64,000 nucleotides of DNA from Alphaproteobacteria bacterium (GTDB lineage Bacteria > Pseudomonadota > Alphaproteobacteria > UBA8366 > Aestuariispiraceae). Numbering within the stretch: position 1 is the first letter of the stretch; every line of letters begins with the position of its first letter. The notes beneath the pieces are model-generated. The model saw nothing but the letters and a program-made list of their open reading frames with translations. It made no database searches and had not been told where the DNA came from. Below, in pieces: positions 32,393-42,000 of this stretch. The position numbers and the translations under genes are program-made. The stretch is from NCBI GenBank assembly GCA_006844765.1, contig SPJV01000078.1:1-64000 (forward strand). The letters run 5' to 3'.

Positions 32393-35300
32393 ATGCACCT
32401 TCTCGCCGCGACGCCGGGGGCTGTGGATGACGGGTCGGAAGCGATCGATCTGGGGCAGACGCCTGGCGACATCATTTTTCTGACAGCTGCGGATACGGAG
32501 ATCGCGTGTCTGGCAGCAGCCCAGGCACGGCGGTTGTCCGACGACCCGGACGCGCCAAGCCTGCGCTGTGCCAATCTTTTGCATCTGGGTCACAACTATG
32601 CCGTTGATCTGTATGTCGAAGACATCGTCCAGCATGCGAAACTGGTGATCGGCCGGTTGTTGGGCGGACGGGGGTACTGGCCCTATGGCGTGGATGAGCT
32701 TGAAGCCATCTGTCGCGCCAACAATATTCCGCTGGTTTTGCTGCCGGGTGACGACCAACCGGATGAGGAGCTGGCAGGAAGATCAACCCTGCCCCGCGAT
32801 GCAGCGCACCGGCTTTGGCAATATTGCATCCAAGGCGGCATCGACAATGCTGAGCGATTGCTGGCCTATGCGTCCGATCTTCTGGGCCAGCCAGCCGAAT
32901 GGACAGAGCCCGCGCCGTTACTGCGCGCCGGGCTTTATAATCCAGGCGGCAAGGCGGATAGCCTGTCGGACATGGCCCTGTCCGACCGCCCCCGCGCCGC
33001 GATCGTCTTTTATCGGGCGCTTTATCAGGCCGCGAATACCGATGTAATCGATGCGCTTGCCACGGCACTGGACGAAGCCGGGCTGGATGCCGTTCCGATC
33101 TATGCGGCGAGCCTGAAGGATCCCGTTGCCGCAGCAACGGTGACCGAACTTCTGGAAGCCGCCGAATGTGACGTTATCCTAAACGGGACCGGCTTTGCGT
33201 TATCCGTTCCGGGCGCCGCCAGAACCGAGACGCCCTTCGATTCCCGCGACTGTCCGGTCTTTCAAGTCGTGTTCTCCGGCGGAAACCGGGATGGATGGGC
33301 CGAAGGCACACGCGGTCTGTCAGCCCGTGATATCGCCATGAATGTCGCCCTGCCCGAGGTTGATGGGCGCTTGCTATCCCGCGCCGTGTCCTTCAAAGGC
33401 GCCGCGCGACGCGATCCGCTGGTCGAGGCGGATATCGTCACCTACGACCCGGTCCCCGACCGCTGCCGCTTTACCGCTGATCTCGCTGCCGCCTGGGTGC
33501 GTCTGCGCCGCGCAGCACCCGAGGAGAGACGCATCGCCTTTGTCATGGCGAACTACCCGAACCGCGATGCGCGCCTGGGCAATGGGGTCGGTTTGGACAC
33601 ACCCGCCGGTCTGCTTACCTGTTTGGCGCAACTCTCGGAGGAGGGGTATACTGTCGAAGGTGGCTTCGAGACAGGCGATGCCCTTATCGACTATCTGAAA
33701 GCCGGCCCCACCAATGCCGCCATCACGGGTCGGGAGGAACGGGAGAGCCTGTCACTCGCGGATTATCAGATGGCCTTCTCTCGCCTGCCGGAAGCGGTCC
33801 GGTCGGCTGTGACAGAGCGTTGGGGCCAACCCGAGAAAGACCCTTTCTTCACTGCGGGCGAAACCGATTGCGGGCGCTTCACCCTGCCCATCTTCCGGCT
33901 GGGTAAGATTGCCATCGGTCTGCAACCGGCGCGGGGCTACAATATTGACCCGCAATCCAGCTACCATGATCCGGATCTGGTCCCGCCGCATGGCTACCTC
34001 GCCTTCTATATCTGGATGCGAGAACAGTTCAGTGCCCATGCGCTGGTGCATATGGGCAAGCATGGCAATCTGGAATGGCTGCCGGGGAAAGCCATTGCTT
34101 TGTCGGAACAATGTTTCCCGGAAGCCGTTTTCGGCCCTATGCCGCATCTTTATCCGTTCATCGTCAATGATCCGGGCGAGGGAACACAGGCGAAGCGCCG
34201 CGCCCAGGCGATCATTGTCGATCACCTAACCCCGCCGCTGACCCGGGCTGAGAGCTATGGCCCACTGAAGGATCTGGAGCAACTGGTCGATGAGTATTAC
34301 GAGGCAGCGGGTGTCGATCCGCGCCGCTTGAAGGTGCTGAAACGCGACATCCTCGATCTCGCTCACCGGATCGGACTCGCGGAAGATTGCGGAATCGAAA
34401 CGAATGAGGGCGAAGAATCAGCGCTTGGCAAGCTCGACAACTACCTATGTGAATTGAAGGAACTGCAGATTCGCGATGGTCTGCATATCTTTGGCCGCGC
34501 GCCCGAAGGCGAACAACGCGAAGACCTGCTGGTCGCGCTGGCCCGTGTCCCGCGTGGGACGGGAGACGGGGCGGACCAGTCCTTACTGCGCGCGCTGGCA
34601 AAAGACCTTTCTCTTGCTTTCGATCCGCTCACCGCAGAACTGGGGGACGCCTGGAGCGGCCCAAAGCCAACCGCACTATTGCCCGTGACAGACCAACCGT
34701 GGCGAACGGCAGGCGATACGGTGGAACGGCTCGAACTCCTTTCGAAGCATTTGGTCCGAGGTGACGCGAAAGCCCCCGGCCCCGCCAGCGAAGCCGTGCT
34801 GGGCTTCATCACAGAAACTCTTGCTACAGCCGTTGATGCTGCAGGGCATAGTGAACTTAAAGGATTGAGTAAGGGCTTGGCAGGCCGCTTCGTCGCCCCC
34901 GGTCCGTCCGGCGCGCCAACCCGTGGCAGGCCTGATGTCCTGCCCACGGGCCGCAACTTCTATTCCGTCGACACCCGCACAGTGCCGACCCCTGCGGCCT
35001 GGCGCCTCGGTTGGAAATCGGCGCAATTGCTGGTCGAGACCCATGCTCAGGAACATGGTGATTGGCCAAAACGCATGGCGCTCAGTGCCTGGGGCACGGC
35101 AAACATGCGAACCGGTGGCGATGACATTGCCCAGGCACTGGCACTGATGGGAGTTCAACCATCCTGGGATACAGCATCACGCCGGGTTACCGGGTTCGAT
35201 ATTCTCCCGGTCTCTGTTCTCGATAGACCCCGTGTTGATGTGACACTCCGGGTTTCAGGATTCTTCCGGGATGCCTTCCCAGGCCTGCTAGATCTCGTTG

Positions 35301-36136
35301 ATTCTGCCGCCCGTGCGGTCGCTGCCCTGGATGAGGCACCGGAAGACAACCCCCTGGCCGCCGCGACAAAGATAGAGATCGAGGCGCTCATCGCCGAGGG
35401 CCTTGATGCAGAAGCCGCTAAGCTCCAGGCCGGTGCCCGTGTCTTTGGATCGAAGCCGGGGGCCTATGGCGCTGGTCTACAAGCCTTGATCGATGAAAAG
35501 GGATGGCAGACCGATGGCGATCTCGCCGAAGCCTATCTCGCCTGGGGTGGGTACGCTTATGGTGGCGCGCAAGATGGCCGCGCCGACCGAAAGGCTCTCG
35601 AGCGCCGTTTGGGCGCGGTTGAAGCTGTCGTCCACAATCAGGACAATCGCGAGCATGATCTGTTGGACAGTGATGACTACTACCAGTTCGAAGGCGGACT
35701 CGCAGCCTCTGTCCGAACGCTGAGCGGCAGCCAACCGGCGATCTATCACAATGATCATACGCGCCCGGAAACGCCACGCATTCGCACGCTTGAGGATGAA
35801 ATTGCACGCACTGTCCGGGCGCGGGTCGTCAATCCGAAATGGATCGAAGGCGTGATGCGTCATGGCTACAAAGGCGCCTTCGAGATGGCCGCGACGGTCG
35901 ACTATCTCTTCGCCTTCGCGGCCACAGCTCAGGTGGTAAAGGCCCATCACTTCGATGCGGTGCTGGAAGCCTATCTGATGGATGAAGAGGTGCGGGAATT
36001 CCTGGAAACACATAACGTCGATGCGCTGAAGGATATCGCAGCCCGGCTTAAGGAAGCAGCAGACCGGGGACTTTGGGTTTCCAGGCGGAATGACACCACT
36101 GAAGTCCTGGACAGCATCCTTGCCTTGGCGAAATGA
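32393..36136 (+). CDS. cobN: Cobaltochelatase subunit CobN
   Basis: Large subunit of the ATP-dependent aerobic cobaltochelatase, 1247 residues, the usual length. It inserts cobalt into hydrogenobyrinic acid a,c-diamide together with CobS/CobT. Landmarks are ANYPNRDARLGNGVGLDTPAG, LQPARGYNIDPQSSYHDPDLVPPHGYLAFYIWM, HMGKHGNLEWLPGKA, the GGNRDGW segment and a C-terminal MRHGYKGAFEMAATVDYLFAFAATA. cobS and cobT are not in the window, nor is cobW, which often precedes cobN. It starts 30 bp after fabI with GAGG upstream. Confidence 0.96.
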   Translation: MHLLAATPGAVDDGSEAIDLGQTPGDIIFLTAADTEIACLAAAQARRLSDDPDAPSLRCANLLHLGHNYAVDLYVEDIVQHAKLVIGRLLGGRGYWPYGVDELEAICRANNIPLVLLPGDDQPDEELAGRSTLPRDAAHRLWQYCIQGGIDNAERLLAYASDLLGQPAEWTEPAPLLRAGLYNPGGKADSLSDMALSDRPRAAIVFYRALYQAANTDVIDALATALDEAGLDAVPIYAASLKDPVAAATVTELLEAAECDVILNGTGFALSVPGAARTETPFDSRDCPVFQVVFSGGNRDGWAEGTRGLSARDIAMNVALPEVDGRLLSRAVSFKGAARRDPLVEADIVTYDPVPDRCRFTADLAAAWVRLRRAAPEERRIAFVMANYPNRDARLGNGVGLDTPAGLLTCLAQLSEEGYTVEGGFETGDALIDYLKAGPTNAAITGREERESLSLADYQMAFSRLPEAVRSAVTERWGQPEKDPFFTAGETDCGRFTLPIFRLGKIAIGLQPARGYNIDPQSSYHDPDLVPPHGYLAFYIWMREQFSAHALVHMGKHGNLEWLPGKAIALSEQCFPEAVFGPMPHLYPFIVNDPGEGTQAKRRAQAIIVDHLTPPLTRAESYGPLKDLEQLVDEYYEAAGVDPRRLKVLKRDILDLAHRIGLAEDCGIETNEGEESALGKLDNYLCELKELQIRDGLHIFGRAPEGEQREDLLVALARVPRGTGDGADQSLLRALAKDLSLAFDPLTAELGDAWSGPKPTALLPVTDQPWRTAGDTVERLELLSKHLVRGDAKAPGPASEAVLGFITETLATAVDAAGHSELKGLSKGLAGRFVAPGPSGAPTRGRPDVLPTGRNFYSVDTRTVPTPAAWRLGWKSAQLLVETHAQEHGDWPKRMALSAWGTANMRTGGDDIAQALALMGVQPSWDTASRRVTGFDILPVSVLDRPRVDVTLRVSGFFRDAFPGLLDLVDSAARAVAALDEAPEDNPLAAATKIEIEALIAEGLDAEAAKLQAGARVFGSKPGAYGAGLQALIDEKGWQTDGDLAEAYLAWGGYAYGGAQDGRADRKALERRLGAVEAVVHNQDNREHDLLDSDDYYQFEGGLAASVRTLSGSQPAIYHNDHTRPETPRIRTLEDEIARTVRARVVNPKWIEGVMRHGYKGAFEMAATVDYLFAFAATAQVVKAHHFDAVLEAYLMDEEVREFLETHNVDALKDIAARLKEAADRGLWVSRRNDTTEVLDSILALAK

Positions 36137-36158
36137 TTTGCCAACGATCGGTCAATGA

Positions 36159-36175
36159 CCCGGCAACGAGCCGGG
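36159..36175 (+). terminator. Small GC hairpin after cobN
   Basis: CCCGGC (36159-36164), loop AACGA, GCCGGG (36170-36175), 22 bp after the cobN stop in the 137-bp gap before cobO. No T-run follows, so termination is uncertain. Confidence 0.3.
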
Positions 36176-36273
36176 CTTGAAATCCAATTGCATCTAAAAG
36201 CCTTGGTCGTCGCCCCGGAATCGCCCTATTCAACGGATATCTAAGTTTTTGAACTGGCCGGAAAGTATGCGCT

Positions 36274-36897
36274 ATGAAAACCGATGGCATGACCGAAGAG
36301 GAAATCAACCGACGGCACGCGGAGAAAATGGCCAAGAAAAAAGCCGCCCGCGACAAGATGCTGGCGACGAAGACTGAGGAAAAAGGCCTTCTGATCGTCC
36401 ATACCGGTAAGGGTAAGGGCAAATCAACCGCTGCAATGGGCTTGGCTGTCCGCGCCATCGGGAATGGGATGCGGGTCTGCATCGTCCAGTTCGTTAAAGG
36501 CGTCTGGAAGACCGGCGAACGCGAAGTACTGCTGCATTTCCCAGAAAAATGCACCATGAAGGCGATGGGCGAAGGCTTCACTTGGGATACTCAGGATCGT
36601 GAGCGCGATGTCGCAGCTGCCCACGCCGCCTGGGATTTTGCGAAGGAAGTCATGGCGGATGAAAGCTATGACATGGTCATCCTGGACGAACTGAACATCG
36701 TCCTGCGCTATGATTACCTGCCTGTTGAAGAAGTTTTGGAGACTTTTGCCGCTAAGCGACACATGCTGCATGTCGTGGTCACCGGCCGCAACGCCAAGGA
36801 AGAGCTGATTGAGGCTGCGGATCTGGTGACTGAAATGACACAGGTGAAACATCCCTTCCGATCCGGCGTCAAAGCACAGCTCGGCATTGAATTCTAG
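36274..36897 (+). CDS. cobO: Cob(I)yrinic acid a,c-diamide adenosyltransferase
   Basis: CobO/BtuR/CobA-type corrinoid adenosyltransferase of 207 residues that adds the 5'-deoxyadenosyl group to cobalt. The P-loop is HTGKGKGKSTAAMG, the Walker B-like segment VILDELNIVLRYDYL, and VVTGRNAKEELIEAADLVTEM and VKHPFRSGVKAQLGIEF close the protein. A Lys/Arg-rich N-terminus precedes the P-loop, as usual. It lies between cobN and a SYLF gene, in the cobalamin cluster. Confidence 0.96.
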   Translation: MKTDGMTEEEINRRHAEKMAKKKAARDKMLATKTEEKGLLIVHTGKGKGKSTAAMGLAVRAIGNGMRVCIVQFVKGVWKTGEREVLLHFPEKCTMKAMGEGFTWDTQDRERDVAAAHAAWDFAKEVMADESYDMVILDELNIVLRYDYLPVEEVLETFAAKRHMLHVVVTGRNAKEELIEAADLVTEMTQVKHPFRSGVKAQLGIEF

Positions 36898-36909
36898 GAG
36901 CCTACCGAA

Positions 36910-37602
36910 ATGTTGAAAAAACAGATTGCTCTCATCGCTGCCGGTTTCGCCCTGTTCGGGATTGCGCTGGCAAAGCCTGCCGCTGCAGATCGCACGGATG
37001 CGGAAGAAATCGTCACCGAAGCAATCTTCACGATCAAAAAAATCTGGAACCAGCCGCAGTATAAAGAATATGTCCAGCGTTACGCCAAAGATGCCAAGGC
37101 CGTCATGCTGTTCCCGAATGTCGTAAAGGGCGGCCTGTTTGTCGGTGCAGAAGGCGGGACTGGTATCCTTCTGGCCCGTGCGCCAAATGGGGAATGGAGC
37201 TACCCGGCGTTTTTCTCCATGGGATCAGCGTCACTTGGTTTTCAGGTTGGTGGCCAGATTTCCGAAGTGATGCTGTTGATCATGACCGGCAATGGGCTGA
37301 AGGCCATCCTAGATGATCAGATCAAGATCGGTGGGGAATTGTCAGGCGCCGCCGGCCCGAATGGTGCCGGTTTGGATGCGTCGACCACCACCAACCTGGA
37401 TGTTGATGTCTTATCCTATGCGGTTGGTGAAGGTGTCTATATCGGTGTCAATATTGAGGGCACGCTGATCTGGCCCCGCGAAGGTCTCAACCGCGATTAC
37501 TACGAAGTAAACACCACGCCGGAAGGAATTGTTCTGGAAGGTCAGGCCGGAAACCGGCATGCGGATGACCTGCGCACCACCCTGCGCGACACGCTGCCTT
37601 AA
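36910..37602 (+). CDS. Secreted SYLF (Ysc84/DUF500-like) domain protein
   Basis: Protein of 230 residues with a signal peptide (IALIAAGFALFGIALAKPAAA). The SYLF/Ysc84 domain is recognisable from AKAVMLFPNVVKGGLFVGAEGGTGILLAR, MGSASLGFQVGGQISEVMLLIM, GGELSGAAGPNGAG and the C-terminal GVNIEGTLIWPREGLNRDYY. SYLF domains bind phosphoinositides in eukaryotes; the bacterial periplasmic role is unknown. It starts 12 bp after cobO with TAGGAG and ends 11 bp before cobQ, so it is embedded in the cobalamin operon, though it has no known part in that pathway. Confidence 0.88.
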   Translation: MLKKQIALIAAGFALFGIALAKPAAADRTDAEEIVTEAIFTIKKIWNQPQYKEYVQRYAKDAKAVMLFPNVVKGGLFVGAEGGTGILLARAPNGEWSYPAFFSMGSASLGFQVGGQISEVMLLIMTGNGLKAILDDQIKIGGELSGAAGPNGAGLDASTTTNLDVDVLSYAVGEGVYIGVNIEGTLIWPREGLNRDYYEVNTTPEGIVLEGQAGNRHADDLRTTLRDTLP

Positions 37603-37613
37603 GGCCAAAAGCC

Positions 37614-39098
37614 ATGCCGACCCCGTCTATCATGTTTCAAGGCACGGGCTCGGATGTTGGGAAGAGCCTGCTTGTTGCGGGCTTGGCCCGTGCGCTTAAG
37701 CGGCGTGGTTTGACCCCAGCCCCCTTCAAGCCGCAGAACATGTCCAACAATGCCGCCGTCACGGCGGAGGGGGGCGAGATTGGTCGCGCCCAGGCACTGC
37801 AAGCCCGAGCCTGCGGGTTGCCGGCATCCTCTGATATGAACCCCATCCTTTTGAAGCCCCAGACGGATATGGGGTCTCAAATCATCGTTCAAGGGAAGGT
37901 CTATGGCGCGGCACGGGCACGGGATTACTACGGCCTGAAACCCAAACTACTGCCCAAGATCCTGGAGAGCTTCGCGCGACTGAGCGAGACCGCCGACATC
38001 CTGCTGGTTGAGGGCGCCGGCAGCCCGGCGGAAATTAACCTTCGGGCCGGCGACATTGCGAATATGGGCTTTGCCGAAGCCGCCGACGTCCCTGTCATCC
38101 TGGTCGCAGACATTGACCGCGGCGGCGTTATCGCCAGTCTTGTCGGTACCCATGCGGTTCTGGAGCCGGAAGAACGGGCCAGAGTGAACGGTTTTCTGAT
38201 CAACAAGTTTCGCGGCGATAAGACGCTTTTTGAAGACGGCATCAGGGAAATCGAAAACCGGACCGGCTGGCGCGGACTGGGGGTACTCCCCTGGTTTTCG
38301 GAAGCATATAAGCTCCCGGCAGAAGATGCCGTAGCGCTAGATCAAGGCGCGATTGGCAGTGCTGGAGAGGGGAACAAACCGATCAAGATTGCCGTTCCGC
38401 GCTTGCCGCGCATTTCCAATTTCGATGATCTCGACCCCCTGCGGGCAGAGCCTGATGTGTCACTACAGATCATCCCGCATGGGGAAGCTCTACCAGGTGA
38501 TGCGGATTTGATCCTACTGCCCGGATCCAAGGCAACCATCGCCGACTTGGCTGCCTTTCGGGCCGAGGGCTGGGATGTCGATTTGGCTGCCCATATTCGC
38601 CGGGGAGGCCATGTCCTAGGGCTATGTGGCGGCTATCAGATGTTGGGCAAGCGTCTGGATGATCCCGACGGCATTGAGGGACCGCCAGGATCAGTGGAAG
38701 GCCTGGGTTTTCTGGACATCGAAACCGTCATGGCTGGGCCGAAGACCCTGGTTGAGAAGCACGCCATCGACGTATCGACGGGAAAATCCCTGCGCGGTTA
38801 CGAAATGCATATCGGCAAAACTGATGGCCCTGATCGGGACCGCCCGATGTTGCAGATGCCTGATGGCAGCGATGGTGGTGCCACCAGTCCCGATGGCCGG
38901 GTCGCCGCCTGTTACATGCACGGTCTTTTCGCGGATGACGATTTTCGCGCGGCTTATCTCTCCCGCTTCCGGGAAGGACGATCTGAAACTTCACGCTATG
39001 AGGCATCCGTGGAAGAAACGCTGGACGCACTCGCCCAGCATATGGAGCTACATTGCGACGTCTCGGGGCTTCTGGAGATCGCCGGATTTCGCGGCTAA
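37614..39098 (+). CDS. cobQ: Cobyric acid synthase
   Basis: Glutamine amidotransferase of 494 residues that amidates adenosylcobyrinic acid a,c-diamide at four side chains. The N-terminal ATP domain starts MFQGTGSDVGKSLLVAGLARAL and contains KPQNMSNNA and LVEGAGSPAEINLR. The C-terminal type I glutaminase has its cysteine in GLCGGYQMLG and histidine in CYMHGLF. Its last 51 bases overlap the 3' end of the convergent channel gene at 39048. Confidence 0.95.
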   Translation: MPTPSIMFQGTGSDVGKSLLVAGLARALKRRGLTPAPFKPQNMSNNAAVTAEGGEIGRAQALQARACGLPASSDMNPILLKPQTDMGSQIIVQGKVYGAARARDYYGLKPKLLPKILESFARLSETADILLVEGAGSPAEINLRAGDIANMGFAEAADVPVILVADIDRGGVIASLVGTHAVLEPEERARVNGFLINKFRGDKTLFEDGIREIENRTGWRGLGVLPWFSEAYKLPAEDAVALDQGAIGSAGEGNKPIKIAVPRLPRISNFDDLDPLRAEPDVSLQIIPHGEALPGDADLILLPGSKATIADLAAFRAEGWDVDLAAHIRRGGHVLGLCGGYQMLGKRLDDPDGIEGPPGSVEGLGFLDIETVMAGPKTLVEKHAIDVSTGKSLRGYEMHIGKTDGPDRDRPMLQMPDGSDGGATSPDGRVAACYMHGLFADDDFRAAYLSRFREGRSETSRYEASVEETLDALAQHMELHCDVSGLLEIAGFRG

Positions 39099-42000
39099 AG
39101 CGTCTGTATCGGTCTTAGCCCCCTCGCCCACGGTCTCGTCCGCAGCTTCGTCCATGTCACCGTCGGTTTCCGCGCTATCATTATCCGACACGGCATTGTT
39201 TTCATTCGTCCCAGCCACGCCAGTGTGATCATCAGCAGGAACATCGGAAGGACTATCACTGGCCATCGCCGGTGTATTTCCCAACTCAAAAAAGCCGGAA
39301 ATACGGGCAAACAACTTCTCGGCAATGCTCGCACGGTCAACTGATTGCCGCTCATGAGCCTTTCGCTTTCGCAGGTTCTCAATCGTGCGGCGGGAGAGAA
39401 TGTAGGACAGTTCATTCACAATATCCGGGAAGCCCTGGATAATCGGTAAGACATCCTGTCGATCAATCTCCAACACAACGCATTTGGTTAAGGCGGAGAT
39501 ATCGGCGCTGCGGGGTTCCCCCGTCAACAAAGCCATTTCACCGAAGAAGTCACCAACACCGAGGCGCGCAACCTCAAGCCTATCATCTTCGCCAACTGAG
39601 ATTTCTACTTTCAGCGCCCCTTCCGCAACAATGAACAGACTATCCCCCGCCTCGCCTTGCCGAACGATAAGGTCGCCCTCTTCCAAACGGCGTCGCGTCA
39701 GCGTTTTACAGATCAGCGCTTGCTCGTTTCTGCCAAAAGGCTCGAAGACCTCAACATCGGACAGCAGGACCGGCGCCATATCCTTGGGCCCATCCACACC
39801 CTCTTTCAGATGGAATAGTGTGAACTCGTCATGGATGACTGATTCGAATCCGGCATAGCGCAAATTGCGAACAATATCCCGCCAGACAGCCGCTTCGACA
39901 TCAATTGAGGCCGGATAGTCTTCGCAATAAAATCGGACGTGATACTCCGCTGACCATTCCTGCACCCCTTGGAAGATCACGACCGGTCCCGGTGTCCGCA
40001 GAACATTTTGTGCAGACAAAGCCGCATCCATCAGGATTTTCTCGACCCATTCCGGCCGTGCCCCAGGATCAACATGGACGGCGAGTTCCGACCGGAAGTA
40101 TTCTCGCGGATAGCTTAGATTTTCGACTGTCGAGTCAGAGGCGACAGAATTCGGGATGCAGATAATATTGTGATCCAGCGTTTCGATACGGGTCGTCCGC
40201 CAGGTCATGTTTATGACCTTACCCGGCTCAAACCCGGATACTTTGATCCAGTCATCAATCCGGAACGGCTTTTCAATATTGATCGCGATACCGGAGAATA
40301 TGTTGGACAGGTTCATCTGGATCGCCAGACCAATGATCATGGCCAGAACCCCTGACGTCGCAAGAAGACTGGTGATCTTCTGGTCGAAGACAAAGGCCAT
40401 GACACCCAGAGCGGCGCCCATATAGACGATGCCGGAGAAGAAGCCTCGCACCACACCGGGAACGCCGCGCCCGGTCCGAATTTCAAGCGGCCGCCAAATG
40501 AAGCGTTCAATCGCGATGGCGACGAGCCAGGCCGGCAACATCCACCAAAGGATCCGAAATCCGATAATCGCCGTTTCGATATAGTAGGGCGGTGTCTGAC
40601 GCGCCGTCATCCAGGAGACCAAAATCTCCTCAGCGCTGATCATAATGATCAGATACAGGATAGTCTGTGGGAACCAAAGGAGCCGTTGAATCGTATCGCT
40701 ATCGTCCCGACGATTGGCAATGACACCCAAAATGCTCAACAAAATACCGCATGCCAATGTAAGGATAATGGCAATATTCGGATCTAGAATTCCCCGCAGA
40801 CTGAGACTGGTCGGCTCTACGACAACGCTTAAGTTAAGGCGGGAGAATCCGTCGACCAGACGATTTCCGAAACTGGGGTTTCCGCGCTGCGCAATCGGTT
40901 CGACATCTTGAAACAAATCGGCACGGATGACAGCCCAGGATTGATCGGGACCCGACAGGATCCGGCGTTCAAGCGCATCCTTGTCCAACCCACCGGCCTG
41001 CATACCATGAAAGTCCGGGGCGATAATAAGACTGTCGCGATTCAGTGTGCGATGGCGCAAACGAAGGCCAAGGACCGACTGACCGAAGCCGGTATCGTCG
41101 ACAATGAAGTCTGACTTAAAAACCCCCGACAACCTATATAGGCTGTAGTTTATGCCGTTCTCACTGCGCGTTTCTATAGGCGCATCGAGGGTCAAGTCCG
41201 ATTCTGCATTCTGGAATTCGATATCCTCCAAGATCGGATCGCCGACATATCGGAACCAGATGTGGAAATCCATTCGGAACCGGCGGGCATCGATATCGAT
41301 CTCCGATATCTCATCAATTTCAATCCCGGTGTGAAGGATGCGCGTCGGATTGAAGTACCCGCCATGGATCTGGATCAGATCTCTTGGATTCACAACATCG
41401 CGCGCAAAGATGGGCCGAAGCTGAACAGGGGGGGATACCAGTCGACGGTTTGTATACGTCCCCAGTGTAACAGGCTTGGTTGCGTTGCCATCGCGATCAA
41501 AATAGATCGCACCGGTTGCACCTTGCACAGCGGTCTCCGGATCATTCCGGCCAGCAATTTGGTCCCGGACCGCCTGTCGCGTGGCAGACAGATCTTGCGC
41601 TGTATCGGACAGACGCGATACCGCAGCGCCAATCACCGCAGCCGTATCCCGAAAACCTGCCGCTGTCGCATCCGGTAACCGGTAAAACCGACGCTCAAAC
41701 CGTCGGCGGAATTCCAAGGCGGATTGGTTAGAGACATCATCCAGGTAAGGGGTAACGACCGTCATGCCTTCAGTATAGATACCAGGCCGATCGTGCTCCC
41801 GCCGCAACTCAGAAAACGCGTCCACCAACCTAGGGTCAGAAAGTGTGTCCGGTCCGACTAAACGATAGGGAACCGGCGTCCCAAAGCGTCTGCGCGGGTT
41901 GTCTTTAAGCCCACGGATCAAAGGCATCGCCGTCTCACGCCCCACGGCAAGGAATATCACTTCCCCGCCATAACTTTTCGACAGCTTCGACACGATTTCC

